Assembly (NCBI RefSeq): GCF_007828035.1
Contig: NZ_VITV01000007.1
Location: forward strand, 62,001-126,000
Length of the DNA stretch: 64,000 bases
Origin: Nitrospirillum amazonense
GTDB taxonomy: Bacteria > Pseudomonadota > Alphaproteobacteria > Azospirillales > Azospirillaceae
Direction of reading: 5' to 3'
The notes beneath the pieces are model-generated. The model did not search any database. It was given only the letters and a program-made list of their open reading frames with translations, and had not been told where the DNA came from. Made by a program: the position numbers and the translations under genes. This document shows, piece after piece, positions 52,991-62,190 of the stretch. Within the stretch, counting starts at the first letter, position 1; each line of letters begins with the position of its first letter.

Positions 52991-55336
52991 TCAGAACCCG
53001 GCCTTGACCCGGACGCCCATGTAGCGTTCCCAGTCCCGCGACAGGCCGGCGATGATGACGTGGCCGCTCCAGAACTGGCTGTCGACCAGGCTGCGGTAGT
53101 TATGCTTGTCAAAGACGTTGTTGACGAAGAACTCGGCCGACCAGTCGCTGTCGCGGCCGTGGATGCCGGTGCTGAGGTTCAGGATGCCGAAGCCGCCCTG
53201 CACCGTCAGCGGGTTGCCCAGCGGGTCGTATTGCACCCGGCTTTGGTATTTGTAGAAGGCCCCGAGGTCGGCATCGAACGGCAGGCTGGGCAGCGGCACG
53301 ATGTAGTTGGCCGACAGGTTGAACTTCCACTTGGGCGAATAGGGCAGCTGGGAACCGGCCAGGTTCTTCTGCACGCTGCTGCCGCCGCTGCCGACGACAC
53401 AGCCCTGGGCCACGGTCTGCCCCTTGTAGCAGGGGGCGTTGGGCAGGTCGTCGATGGTGGCGTTGATGTAGGCGACGTTGGCGCCCAGCCGCAGGTCCTT
53501 GATCGGCACCGCCGTGACGTTCAGCTCCACACCCTCGGTCTTCACCTTGCCGGCCGCCAGCGTCTTGAACACGGGTGCCGCCGTGGGGTCGTTGGGCGGC
53601 AGATAGATGGTCTGGACGGGGAAGTTGTCGTAGTCGGCATGGAACAGGTCCACATCCACCATCAGGCGGCGGTTGAACCATTCGCTCTTGGCGCCGATTT
53701 CCACATTGTTGACCACCTCGCTGGCCAGGGGCACCAGCTTCGCCCCGGTGGCGGCGGTGACGTTGTCCTCGGTATCGTAGGATTTGCCGGATTCCGCGTG
53801 GGCGTATGTCACATAGGACATGACGTTTTCCACAAAGCGGTGCTGCAGGCTGGCCTCCCCCGACAGGAAGGAATAGGAGGTGTCGCCGACGTTATCGAGG
53901 CTGACCTTGGTGTAGGTGGGCCGGAACAGCCAGTTGTAGTCCAGCTTGTCCGACTGGTACCGCAGGCCGCCGGTCAGCGAGGTGTCGGGCAGGAACTGCC
54001 AAGTGGCGCGCGCATAGCCGGCCGTGCTTTGCGTTCCCGACGTGCGGTACCAGTCGGTGGGCGCGATGGCGCGGCGGTAGTCGTACTTCACCTCCAGGTC
54101 GCTGTAGATGAAGCCCACCAGGTACTTCACCGGCCCCGTGTCGTCGGAGCTGAAGCGCACCTCCTGCACCGTGTTGTCGCTGTTGCCCCGCTGATGGAAA
54201 AAGCGATCGGCCGGCGCCACCGGCACGTTGATGGCGACGAAGTCACCCGTGACGTTCTGGTCGCTGCTGGCGAAGGAGGTGAGGGAGCTGAGGGTGCCGA
54301 AGTCGAAGTCATAATCCAGACGCAGGGTGCCGCCGCTGTCACGCGCCGCCGCCGTGGAATAGCGCGAGGAGGCGTAGGCGTTGTTGTCCGGGCCGATGGT
54401 GACGCCCGGTTCCAGCTGGCCGATGGTCAGCTGCGATGCCGCCGGGGTGGTGTCGAACCGGGACAGCACCTTGGACGACGCGTCGGCATAGACGATGGCG
54501 CCGGACGAGGCGGCACCCGTGGTCGACTGCCCGCCAACGAAGTCCGCCTGGGTCAGCTGGTTGAAATAGCTGGCATTGACCGTCAGCTTGTCCGTCGCCT
54601 GCCACTTCACCTTCACCCGGGCGCCCCGGGTGTCCTGGCCACCCAGCTTCTTGCCCAAGGTGACGTTGTGGACGTTGCCGTCCCACTTGTCCTCGAAGGC
54701 GGACAGGCTGAAGGCCAGGTCATCCGCCAGCGGGCCGGACAGGAAGGCGCTGACCTTGGTCTGGCTGTCGTCCGTCTGCTCCGCGCTGACCGTACCGGTC
54801 CAGCGGGTCATGGACGGGCTGCGGGTGACGATATTCACCAGGCCCGCCGCCGCGTTGCGGCCCGAGAGGGTGGACTGCGGCCCGGGCAGCACCTCGATGC
54901 GCTCCACATCGCTCAGCTCGTTGGCCAGCGAGGCCCAGGTCGGCTGGGGCACGTCGTCGAGCACGATGCCCACCTGGGCGGGCAGGTTCTGGGAAATCGG
55001 CAGGGTGGAGATGCCGCGCATGGCCAGCGAGCGCTGGCCCGGGAGGTTGCCGGTGACGCCGCCCTGCAGCGACGGGGCGATGGCCGACAGGTCGGACAGC
55101 TGGCTCACACCCGCCTGGCTCAGCGCCTCCGGCGTCACCACGTTGACGGTCTTGGGAATGTCCTGGACGTTTTCCGAGCGCTTCTGCGCCGTGACGATGA
55201 TTTCCTGCAGCCCGAGGTCGTCGTCGACCGTACCGCCGGCCGCCTGGCCCGCCGCCCACGCCGTCCCCGACAGCATCAGGGCACCCGCCGCCGCGGACGC
55301 CAAAAGCGCCATACCATGCCCGTGATGGCTACGCAT
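52991..55336 (-). CDS. TonB-dependent receptor of the aromatic-compound island
   Basis: A 781-residue receptor starting at ATG 55336 (MRSHHGHGMA) with GGAGG eight bases upstream. The longer frame to 55519 runs into the operator region and is rejected. The signal peptide ends GTAWAAG, the TonB-box region is LQEIIVTAQKRSENVQDIP, the plug is about 45-165, and the barrel ends in VRVKAGF. The VQDIP-type plug is common in sphingomonad/Caulobacter receptors for plant-derived aromatics or oligosaccharides. It is first in the operon and probably imports the glycoside cleaved by the GH3 enzyme. Confidence 0.92.
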   Translation of the reverse strand: MRSHHGHGMALLASAAAGALMLSGTAWAAGQAAGGTVDDDLGLQEIIVTAQKRSENVQDIPKTVNVVTPEALSQAGVSQLSDLSAIAPSLQGGVTGNLPGQRSLAMRGISTLPISQNLPAQVGIVLDDVPQPTWASLANELSDVERIEVLPGPQSTLSGRNAAAGLVNIVTRSPSMTRWTGTVSAEQTDDSQTKVSAFLSGPLADDLAFSLSAFEDKWDGNVHNVTLGKKLGGQDTRGARVKVKWQATDKLTVNASYFNQLTQADFVGGQSTTGAASSGAIVYADASSKVLSRFDTTPAASQLTIGQLEPGVTIGPDNNAYASSRYSTAAARDSGGTLRLDYDFDFGTLSSLTSFASSDQNVTGDFVAINVPVAPADRFFHQRGNSDNTVQEVRFSSDDTGPVKYLVGFIYSDLEVKYDYRRAIAPTDWYRTSGTQSTAGYARATWQFLPDTSLTGGLRYQSDKLDYNWLFRPTYTKVSLDNVGDTSYSFLSGEASLQHRFVENVMSYVTYAHAESGKSYDTEDNVTAATGAKLVPLASEVVNNVEIGAKSEWFNRRLMVDVDLFHADYDNFPVQTIYLPPNDPTAAPVFKTLAAGKVKTEGVELNVTAVPIKDLRLGANVAYINATIDDLPNAPCYKGQTVAQGCVVGSGGSSVQKNLAGSQLPYSPKWKFNLSANYIVPLPSLPFDADLGAFYKYQSRVQYDPLGNPLTVQGGFGILNLSTGIHGRDSDWSAEFFVNNVFDKHNYRSLVDSQFWSGHVIIAGLSRDWERYMGVRVKAGF

Positions 55337-55474
55337 CTCTCGATCCTCCCTGAATTTCTTTTTGCCCGCCCCGCTGGGAAGCCCGTGTCCCGGATAAGGC
55401 GGTTGATGCCGGTCGCCGGCTGGCCGGTGCCCCTTAGGGGTAGCCCGGACGCCAGTCAGCGGCTGGATGTCCGC

Positions 55475-55503
55475 ATTACAATCGGCTGCTGAATTGTTGT
55501 CTA
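55475..55503 (-). promoter_or_regulatory. Strong sigma70-type promoter of the receptor operon
   Basis: Read on the minus strand: TAGACA (55503-55498), a 17-base spacer and TGTAAT (55480-55475), each differing from consensus at one position. The -35 lies three bases beyond the LysR palindrome. A leader of about 130 bases with a CCCCT-TA-GGGG mini-hairpin precedes the receptor start. Confidence 0.7.
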
Positions 55504-55506
55504 ATA

Positions 55507-55526
55507 ATAAGATTGGCATATCTTAT
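55507..55526. promoter_or_regulatory. LysR-type operator, perfect 20-bp palindrome
   Basis: ATAAGAT-TGGCAT-ATCTTAT has seven-base perfect arms and two T-N11-A cores, the LysR-box pattern. It sits between the receptor promoter and the divergent LysR gene, 47 bases from the LysR start, in A+T-rich DNA unlike its surroundings. Confidence 0.75.
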
Positions 55527-55573
55527 AACCTGGAGTTTGAACTTACCCTCCACCTGCCCCGGCCCCTTCCCCC

Positions 55574-56491
55574 ATGAAGATCGATCCCCGCCGCCTGATG
55601 GAATTCCTGGCCGTGGCCCGCCACGGTTCCTTCAACAGCGCCGCCGCCGCCTCCCGCGTGTCGCAGCCGGCGCTGTCCAAGAACATCGCGTTGCTGGAAC
55701 GCGAGACGGGTGTGCGTCTGCTGGACCGGGACCGCACCGGCGCCCGCCTGAATTCCTTCGGCGAAAGCCTGGTGCACTATGCCCAGGCGCTGGAAACGCT
55801 GCTGGAGCGGGCCGCAGAGGAATTGTCGCTGAAGCAGCAGGGGATCGAGGGGCCCCTGGCCATCGGCGTGACGCCCGTGGCCGCCGCCGCCCTGGTGCCC
55901 CGCGCGCTGGAGGTGATGACCCGGCAGACGCCGCGCGTCATGGTCTCGGTGGTGGAGGGGCTGGACGATGAACTGTCCCTGCATTTGCGGCAGGGACAGC
56001 TGGACCTGATCGTCGGCCCCCTGGGCGTGGGTCCCCACTATGAGGATTTGATCGAGGAGCCGCTGTTCATGGACAGGGCGGAACTGATCATGAGGCCGGA
56101 CCATCCCTTGGCGACGGCCGCCACCCTCAACCTGCGCGATCTGCAGTCGGCGTCCTGGGTGCTGCCCAGCGCGGGCAGCGTGTTCCGTCGTCAGCTGGAA
56201 ACCTTGTTCGTCACCGCCGGCACCCGCTGGCCCACCGGCGGCATCACCACCAATTCCATCCTGGCCATCAAGTCCATCGTCATGACCACGGACAGCGTCG
56301 CCCTGATGTCGCCCCAGCTGACGGCCGTGGAAAGGGCGGCCGGCCGGCTGCGGAGCATTCCCCTGGCCGACGCCCAGGCGGTGCGGCCCGTCGGACTGAT
56401 CCTGAACGCCAAGGCGCCCCGCAGCCCGCTGGCGGCGCGCTTTATCGCGATCATGCGCGACATCATCCTCAGGGACCTGCATCCGGCCTGA
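55574..56491 (+). CDS. LysR-family transcriptional regulator
   Basis: A 305-residue regulator with an N-terminal winged helix (about 1-65, FLAVARHGSFNSAAAASRVSQ) and a C-terminal periplasmic-binding-type co-inducer domain (about 90-300). The start is ATG 55574. It is divergent from the TonB receptor operon and probably activates it when an aromatic intermediate binds, and represses its own gene through the shared palindrome. The binding-domain ligand cannot be read by eye. Confidence 0.92.
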   Translation: MKIDPRRLMEFLAVARHGSFNSAAAASRVSQPALSKNIALLERETGVRLLDRDRTGARLNSFGESLVHYAQALETLLERAAEELSLKQQGIEGPLAIGVTPVAAAALVPRALEVMTRQTPRVMVSVVEGLDDELSLHLRQGQLDLIVGPLGVGPHYEDLIEEPLFMDRAELIMRPDHPLATAATLNLRDLQSASWVLPSAGSVFRRQLETLFVTAGTRWPTGGITTNSILAIKSIVMTTDSVALMSPQLTAVERAAGRLRSIPLADAQAVRPVGLILNAKAPRSPLAARFIAIMRDIILRDLHPA

Positions 56492-56526
56492 GGTGACGGC
56501 GCTGCGGACGGGGGGCCGCCCGGGGC

Positions 56527-57219
56527 CTATTCGGACGCGGTGTGGTCGGCGATGTAGCGTTCCAGCGCCGTGGCCGCGTTCAGCATGTGGGCGCGCATGC
56601 GGCGGGCGGCCGTCTCGCCATCCCCCTCGGCGATGGCGGCCATCACGCTGTCGTGTTCCTGGCGGGAATGGGCCATGCGGTCGCCGTGGCGCAGCTGGGT
56701 CCGGCGGAAGGCGTTCAGCCGCTTGCGCACCGCCATCGCCTGTTCCGCCATGAAGCTGTTGTGGGTGGCCCGGTAGAGGGTTTCGTGGAATTCCCGGTTG
56801 AAGGCGTCATAGGCGTCGACGTCGCCCCGCTGCACCATCTCCAGGGAATCCCCGTGCAGCCGCATCAGGCGGCTGCGTTCCAGTGGCGTCATGCGATGCG
56901 TGGCGAGGCGCACGCACATGGCCTCGATCTCCGCCGTGGCCTCGAACATGTCCATGATGCGTTCCGGGGTCAGCCGCGTCACGACCACGCCCCGCCGGGG
57001 GCGCATCTCCACCAGCCCACTGACGGCCAGCTGGCGCAACGCCTCACGCACCGGGGTGCGCGAGGCGCCGAACCGGTCCGCCAGATCCTGCTCGTCCAAT
57101 TGCATTCCGGCGGGCAGGTCGCCCCGGGCGATCTCGTCCGTCAGCGCGTCACGGATGCGGTCCGAGAGCAGCGCCCGCTCCTCGGACAGGCCTTCCGTCA
57201 GGTCGACGACCGCGCTCAT
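56527..57219 (-). CDS. GntR-family regulator with FCD ligand domain
   Basis: A 230-residue regulator. The winged helix (about 15-80, LADRFGASRTPVREALRQLA) is followed by an all-helical FCD domain (about 90-220) that typically binds organic acids through metal-coordinating His/Asp residues (YDAFNREFHETLYRATH, ARRMRAHMLNA). It lies next to the malonate transporter genes and likely controls madML and mdc in response to malonate or malonyl-CoA, as MdcY does in Acinetobacter (context inference). It is six bases downstream of madM and possibly cotranscribed. Confidence 0.87.
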   Translation of the reverse strand: MSAVVDLTEGLSEERALLSDRIRDALTDEIARGDLPAGMQLDEQDLADRFGASRTPVREALRQLAVSGLVEMRPRRGVVVTRLTPERIMDMFEATAEIEAMCVRLATHRMTPLERSRLMRLHGDSLEMVQRGDVDAYDAFNREFHETLYRATHNSFMAEQAMAVRKRLNAFRRTQLRHGDRMAHSRQEHDSVMAAIAEGDGETAARRMRAHMLNAATALERYIADHTASE

Positions 57220-57225
57220 GATGTC

Positions 57226-57990
57226 TCAGCCCCCCACGATGCCCCGGACGATAAGATAAAGGATCGACGGGGCGACAAGGCAACCTAGACCTGTATGGAA
57301 CGTGGCCGTCAAGGCGCCGTAGGGCACCAGCCGCCGATCGGTCGCCGCCAGCCCGCCGGAAACGCCGCTGACCGTTCCCATCAGGCCGCCGAAGACCATG
57401 GCGCTGCGCGGATTGTCCAGGCCGATGGCCTTGGCCACGATCGGCGTGCCCACCATGACCAGCACCGCCTTGAAGACGCCGGTGGCGATGGACAAGGCTA
57501 TGACCGCCGAACTGGCACCCAGGGCCGCACCGGTCACCGGGCCGACGATGTAGGTGACGGCGCCGGCGCCGATGGTGGTGATCGACACCGCGTCGGTGTA
57601 CCCGAAGGCGACCGCGATCAGGGAGCCGACGATGAAGGGCAGGATGGTGCCCAGCGCCAGGGCCAGCGCGCCGACCGCGCCCGCCTTGCGCGCCTGGACC
57701 ACGTCCACCTCGAAGGCCGTGGCGACGATCGCGAAGTCGCGCAGCATGGCGCCACCCATGAGGCCGATGCCGGCGAAGACCGGGATGTCCACGACCCCCT
57801 TGTCCCCACCCGTCCACAGGCCGGCGGCGAAGGCGGCCGCCAGCCCGATGACGATGGCGATGGCCGAGCCGTGGACCCGGCCGAACAGAAGATGCTTTGA
57901 AATCGCGTTCGACAGCCACATCACCAGGCCGACGATGGCGAACGCGGTCAGCAGGGCATTGGCGGACAGGGCGTGTTTCAGGATTTCCAT
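57226..57990 (-). CDS. madM: Malonate transporter subunit MadM
   Basis: A 254-residue membrane protein with about eight helices, matching the normal MadM length. Starting at ATG 57990 (MEILKHALSANALLTAFAIV), it contains the family stretches AIAIVIGLAAAFAAGLW and MVFGGLMGTVSGVSGGLAAT. With MadL it forms a malonate:cation symporter. The longer frame to 58074 overlaps madL and is rejected. MadL starts upstream and leaves a 13-base gap. Confidence 0.92.
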   Translation of the reverse strand: MEILKHALSANALLTAFAIVGLVMWLSNAISKHLLFGRVHGSAIAIVIGLAAAFAAGLWTGGDKGVVDIPVFAGIGLMGGAMLRDFAIVATAFEVDVVQARKAGAVGALALALGTILPFIVGSLIAVAFGYTDAVSITTIGAGAVTYIVGPVTGAALGASSAVIALSIATGVFKAVLVMVGTPIVAKAIGLDNPRSAMVFGGLMGTVSGVSGGLAATDRRLVPYGALTATFHTGLGCLVAPSILYLIVRGIVGG

Positions 57991-58003
57991 GACCCGTCCC
58001 CCG

Positions 58004-58429
58004 TCAGACCGTAGGCTCGCCGGCGGACGGCGTGCGCGCCCTGGCCTTGGCTTCGATCTCATCCATGGTCTCACCCTTCTTGCCGATGCGGCTGATCAGG
58101 GCGACGGTGGCGAAGCAGACCAGCACGGCGGCCACGCCGGCGATGAGCACCAGCGGCCCGCTGCGCGCCGCCACCAGCACGTTCTGCTGGGCCGCCATGG
58201 CCACCACGATGGGAATGTAGAGGGCGCCCCAGAACTCGACCCCGAACTTGACGCCGGCGGTCATCAGCCCCCGGCGGGTGAGCCACAGGCGCGCCGCGAT
58301 CAGCAACAACATGGCGATGCCGACACCGCCGACATTCGCCTTGACACCCAGGGCCGACCCCAGCAGGTCGCCCAGGAAGCCGCCCAGAAGGGTGCAAATG
58401 GCAAGCAAGGCCACACCGGAGATGGTCAT
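58004..58429 (-). CDS. madL: Malonate transporter subunit MadL
   Basis: A 141-residue membrane protein with about four helices (LLAICTLLGGFLGDLLGSALG, VEFWGALYIPIVVAMAAQQN) and a charged C-terminal tail. It is the small partner of MadM. It is divergent from mdcA across a 171-base gap that holds the mdc promoter, so transport and decarboxylation are likely co-regulated from one region. Confidence 0.92.
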   Translation of the reverse strand: MTISGVALLAICTLLGGFLGDLLGSALGVKANVGGVGIAMLLLIAARLWLTRRGLMTAGVKFGVEFWGALYIPIVVAMAAQQNVLVAARSGPLVLIAGVAAVLVCFATVALISRIGKKGETMDEIEAKARARTPSAGEPTV

Positions 58430-58533
58430 GGGAGACCTCCCCCGCGCACCGGTCGATCAAAACGCAAAGCCGCCATCGTATCCCTCCCGTGCATGCAGAC
58501 TCTGCCGGTCCGCAGATTTAAAAATACACGACA

Positions 58534-58561
58534 TTGAATTTTACGCAATTGAGGATACACT
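58534..58561 (+). promoter_or_regulatory. Candidate mdc promoter
   Basis: TTGAAT (58534-58539), 16 bases and TACACT (58556-58561) lie in an A+T-rich island between madL and mdcA. ATACAC occurs at 58524-58529 and 58555-58560, a possible regulator half-site, but I do not see a clean GntR palindrome. mdcA starts 40 bases downstream. Confidence 0.45.
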
Positions 58562-58600
58562 GTCGGCGACAAATCCACCTTGCGCATACGAAGGTCGATC

Positions 58601-60247
58601 ATGCGGGATTGGAACACCAAGGGCCGGGACAGGCAGGCGCGGCTGGAGGCGGGCCTGCGCTTTGCCACGGGCAAGATCGTCGCCGCCCAGGACCTCGTCG
58701 CCTTCCTGGAAGCGACCCTGCGCCCCGGCGACCGGGTCTGCCTGGAAGGGGACAACCAGAAGCAGGCGGACGTGCTGGCCAAGGCGCTGGCGAAGGTGGA
58801 CCCGGCCAAGGTCAACGGCCTGCACATGGTGCAGTCGGGCGTGGTCCTGCCGGAACATTTGGACATCTTCGAAACCGGAATCGCCCGGCGGCTGGACTTC
58901 TCATACTCCGGCCCGCAGTCGGCGCGGATCGCGCGCATGATGTTCGGCGGCCAGATCGAACTGGGCGCCGTCCACACCTATCTGGAGCTTTTCGCCCGCT
59001 ACTTCATCGACCTGACGCCCCAGGTGGCGCTGATCGCGGCGGTCAGCGCCGACAAGGATGGCAACCTCTATACCGGCCCCAACACCGAGGACACACCCAC
59101 CGTCGTGGAGGCGACCAGCTTCGGCAAGGGCCTGGTCATCGCCCAGGTGGGCGAGATCGTCGACCGGGTCCCGCGCGTCGACATTCCAGCCGACCAGGTT
59201 CATTTCGTGGTCGATGCCGGCCGTCCCTTTTATGTCGAGCCCCTGTTCACCCGCGACCCGGCGGCCATCACCGAAACCCAGATCCTGACGGCCATGCTGG
59301 CCATCAAGGGACTGTACGCCCCTTACGGTGTGCGCCGGTTGAACCACGGCATCGGCTTCAACACCGCCGCCATCGAACTGCTGTTGCCGACCTATGGCGA
59401 GCGGCTGGGCCTGAAGGGCAAGGTCTGCACCCATTGGGCGCTGAACCCCCACCCCACCCTGATCCCCGCCATTGAAAGCGGATGGGTGGAGCAGATCCAT
59501 TGCTTCGGTTCCGAAGTGGGCATGGAAGACTACATGCGTGCCCGGCCGGACATCTTCTTCACCGGTCCCGACGGGTCGCTGCGGTCCAACCGGGCCTTCT
59601 GCCAGACCGCCGGCCTGTACGCCTGCGACATGTTCATCGGCTCCACCCTGCAGATCGACTTGGCGGGCAACAGCTCCACCGTCACCGGCGGCCGGGTCGC
59701 CGGATTCGGCGGCGCGCCGAACATGGGGTCGGACGCCCGCGGCCGCCGCCACCCCAGCGCCCCCTGGCTGCGCGCCGGCCAGGAGGCGGACCCGGACGGT
59801 CCGCCGCCCCTGCGGCGCGGCCGCAAGCTGGTGGTGCAGATCGGGGAAACCTTCGGCGACGGCAACGCACCCATGTTCGTGGAGCGCCTGGGCGCGCTGG
59901 ACCTGGCCGACAAGCTGGACCTGGACCTGGCACCGGTCATGGTCTACGGCGACGACGTCACCCACATCGTCACCGAGGAAGGCATCGCCAACCTGCTGCT
60001 ATGCCGTGACAAGGATGAACGGGAACAGGCCATCCGGGGCGTCGCGGGCTATACCGAGGTCGGGCGCGCCCGTGACCGCACGATGGTGGACCGGCTGCGC
60101 GAACGCAAAGTCATCCAGCGGCCCGAGGATCTGGGCATCGATCCCTTGGACGCCGACCGGGGCCTGCTGGTCGCCCATTCCATCAAGGACCTGATGATCG
60201 CCTCGGGCGGGCTCTACCGGCCGCCCAGCCGCTTTCGCAATTGGTGA
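58601..60247 (+). CDS. mdcA: Malonate decarboxylase subunit alpha (acetyl-S-ACP:malonate ACP transferase)
   Basis: A 548-residue CoA-transferase-type subunit that swaps acetyl for malonyl on the acyl carrier subunit. Length and opening MRDWNTKGRDRQARLEAGLR fit the family, and features include ALIAAVSADKDGNLYTGPNT and a C-terminal GLYRPPSRFRNW. ATG 58601 follows CGAAGG, whereas the frame to 58580 lacks a site. It is the first gene of mdcACDEGBH. Confidence 0.93.
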   Translation: MRDWNTKGRDRQARLEAGLRFATGKIVAAQDLVAFLEATLRPGDRVCLEGDNQKQADVLAKALAKVDPAKVNGLHMVQSGVVLPEHLDIFETGIARRLDFSYSGPQSARIARMMFGGQIELGAVHTYLELFARYFIDLTPQVALIAAVSADKDGNLYTGPNTEDTPTVVEATSFGKGLVIAQVGEIVDRVPRVDIPADQVHFVVDAGRPFYVEPLFTRDPAAITETQILTAMLAIKGLYAPYGVRRLNHGIGFNTAAIELLLPTYGERLGLKGKVCTHWALNPHPTLIPAIESGWVEQIHCFGSEVGMEDYMRARPDIFFTGPDGSLRSNRAFCQTAGLYACDMFIGSTLQIDLAGNSSTVTGGRVAGFGGAPNMGSDARGRRHPSAPWLRAGQEADPDGPPPLRRGRKLVVQIGETFGDGNAPMFVERLGALDLADKLDLDLAPVMVYGDDVTHIVTEEGIANLLLCRDKDEREQAIRGVAGYTEVGRARDRTMVDRLRERKVIQRPEDLGIDPLDADRGLLVAHSIKDLMIASGGLYRPPSRFRNW

Positions 60248-60258
60248 GGCCCCGCCCC

Positions 60259-60573
60259 ATGGAAAACCTGCGCTACGAACTCAGCACCACCAAGCCCGCC
60301 GGCGGCACCCGCGCCGTCGGCCTGGTGGGCGTCGTCGCCTCCGGCAATCTGGAAGTGCTGCTGGAACGGGGGGAGGCGCCCGACCGGTGCGTTATCGACA
60401 TCGCCACCCCGGCCCATGGCTTCGCCGCCCTCTGGCAGGCGGTGACGGCTGACTTCGCCGTCCGCATGGCGGCGGGCGGATTGCGCATCACGATCAACGA
60501 CGGCGGCGCGCGGCCTGACACGGTGGCGCTGCGCCTGGCCCAGGGGGTGCACCTGATGGAGAAGCCGGAATGA
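60259..60573 (+). CDS. mdcC: Malonate decarboxylase acyl carrier subunit (delta)
   Basis: A 104-residue acyl carrier protein with the phosphoribosyl-dephospho-CoA attachment serine likely S28 in VGVVASGNLEVLLE. The start ATG 60259 (MENLRYEL) opens the conserved N-terminus, 11 bases past mdcA. The prosthetic group is made by MdcB and attached by MdcG, both encoded downstream. Its stop overlaps the mdcD start (ATGA). Confidence 0.9.
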   Translation: MENLRYELSTTKPAGGTRAVGLVGVVASGNLEVLLERGEAPDRCVIDIATPAHGFAALWQAVTADFAVRMAAGGLRITINDGGARPDTVALRLAQGVHLMEKPE

Positions 60574-61481
60574 CCAGTCCCTCCCCCACCCGCCATAGCT
60601 GGTATGAGGAGTCGGCCCGGGGCCGCCTGGCCCACCTGCTCGACCCCGGCAGCTTCACGGAATTCCTGGGCCCCGAGCGGCGGGAGTTCAGCCCGCACCT
60701 GGGGCTGTTCAACCTGCCGCACCAGCTGGACGACGGCATCATCGTCGGCACCGGCAGGCTGGATGGGCGGCCCGTCCTGGTGGCCGCGCAGGAAGGCCGC
60801 TTCATGGGCGGCGCCATCGGCGAAGTGCACGGCGCCAAGCTGACCGGGCTGCTGCGCGCCGCCCGCCAGATGAAGCGCGACGTGGTCATCCTGTTCGACA
60901 CCGGCGGCGTGCGTTTGCAGGAGGCCAACGCCGGTGAACTTGCCATCTCGGAAATCATCCGCGCCACGCTGGACGCCCGGGCCGAAGGCGTGCGGGTGGT
61001 GGGACTGCTGGGCGGCCGCGCCGGCTGTTATGGGGGCGGCAGCCTGATCGCCGGCTGCTGCTCCGCCCTGGTCATTTCCGAACAGGGCCGGCTGTCCGTC
61101 TCAGGCCCGGAGGTCATCGAGACCAACAAGGGCGTGGAGGAGTTCGATTCCCGCGACCGGGCGCTGGTCTGGCGCACCATGGGGGGCAAGCATCGCTATC
61201 TGATCGGCGGGGTCGACCTGTTCGTCGATGACGATGTCGCGGCCTTCCGCGCCGGCGCGGTGGCGGCCCTGGAACGACCAGCCACCCTCGACCAGGCGGT
61301 GCTAACGGCCGAACAGGCGCGGCTAGAGCGCCGGCTGGCGCGCTTCGGCGACGCCGCTGACGGCACGGAGGTCTGGGCCCGGCTGGGCGTTGCCCATCCC
61401 GCCGGGGTCCCGGACCTGGACACAAGCGCCTTCCTGACCATCGCGACCAGAAAACGGGAGGGCGCCGATGCGGCCCGCTAA
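60570..61481 (+). CDS. mdcD: Malonate decarboxylase subunit beta
   Basis: A 303-residue carboxyltransferase-like subunit, with FDTGGVRLQEANAGELAISE and GRAGCYGGGSLIAGC forming the oxyanion-hole region of the crotonase fold. With MdcE it decarboxylates malonyl-S-ACP to acetyl-S-ACP and CO2. It overlaps mdcE by 14 bases, which suggests coupled synthesis of the two partners in equal amounts. Confidence 0.92.
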   Translation: MTSPSPTRHSWYEESARGRLAHLLDPGSFTEFLGPERREFSPHLGLFNLPHQLDDGIIVGTGRLDGRPVLVAAQEGRFMGGAIGEVHGAKLTGLLRAARQMKRDVVILFDTGGVRLQEANAGELAISEIIRATLDARAEGVRVVGLLGGRAGCYGGGSLIAGCCSALVISEQGRLSVSGPEVIETNKGVEEFDSRDRALVWRTMGGKHRYLIGGVDLFVDDDVAAFRAGAVAALERPATLDQAVLTAEQARLERRLARFGDAADGTEVWARLGVAHPAGVPDLDTSAFLTIATRKREGADAAR

Positions 61482-62190
61482 CATCCTTTCCTCGCTTTTC
61501 CCGGCCGGTCATGACGTCACGGAGGCGGGCGGTCTTCTCGGCGGCAGCGGCCGGCTTGATCCGCAGACCCCGGTGGACGTCGTCGGCATCAGCGGCAAGA
61601 CCTACCCCGGCGTCGATGAGGCCCTGGCGCTGGCCGGCCGCATCCTGTCCATCGCCGATCGGCCGGACGCCGCCCCCCTGCTGTTCCTGGTCGATTCCGG
61701 CAGCCAGCGGATGAGCCGCCGCGATGAGCTGATGGGCCTCAGCGAAACCCTGGCCCACCTGGCCAAGGCGTTGTGGCGGGCGGAGCAGGCGGGCCACCGC
61801 ACCATCGGGCTGCTGTACGGCGGCAGCGCCGCCGGCGCCTTCATCGCCACCGCCCTCGCCTGCGGCTCGCTGGTGGCCCTGCCCGGCGCCTGGCCCGAGG
61901 TCATGGACCTGCCGTCCATGGCGCGCGTGACCAAGCTGTCGCTCGACGTGTTGACGGAAAAGGCGGCCGGCACCCCCGTTTTCGCGCCGGGCCTGGACAA
62001 CCTGTTCGCCACCGGCGCCATCGCGGAGATATGGGACCCGGACCAACCGCTGTGCGATCAGCTGAAGGCGCTGCTGGCCACCACCCGAGATGATGACGGA
62101 CGGGCGGGGTGGGGCCTGGAACGAGGCGGCCGGGTGAAGGCCGCCGCGATCGCGCGGGAAGTGCAACGGTTGGCGCTGGCCCATGGTTGA
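61468..62190 (+). CDS. mdcE: Malonate decarboxylase subunit gamma
   Basis: A 240-residue partner of MdcD with the family motif VVGISGKTYPGVDEALALAG and a crotonase-like GGSAAGAFIATALACG. ATG 61468 lies inside the mdcD end. It overlaps mdcG by eight bases. Confidence 0.92.
   Translation: MRPANILSSLFPAGHDVTEAGGLLGGSGRLDPQTPVDVVGISGKTYPGVDEALALAGRILSIADRPDAAPLLFLVDSGSQRMSRRDELMGLSETLAHLAKALWRAEQAGHRTIGLLYGGSAAGAFIATALACGSLVALPGAWPEVMDLPSMARVTKLSLDVLTEKAAGTPVFAPGLDNLFATGAIAEIWDPDQPLCDQLKALLATTRDDDGRAGWGLERGGRVKAAAIAREVQRLALAHG

Noticed and set aside
53060-55492. 810-residue plus-strand frame opposite the TonB receptor
   Set aside because: Shadow of the receptor gene; ends inside the promoter-operator region and has no signal peptide or domain.
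58505-58600. Perfect MdcY-type GntR operator
   Set aside because: Only partial ATACAC-like half-sites are present; no palindrome close to the known ATTGTATACAAT form.
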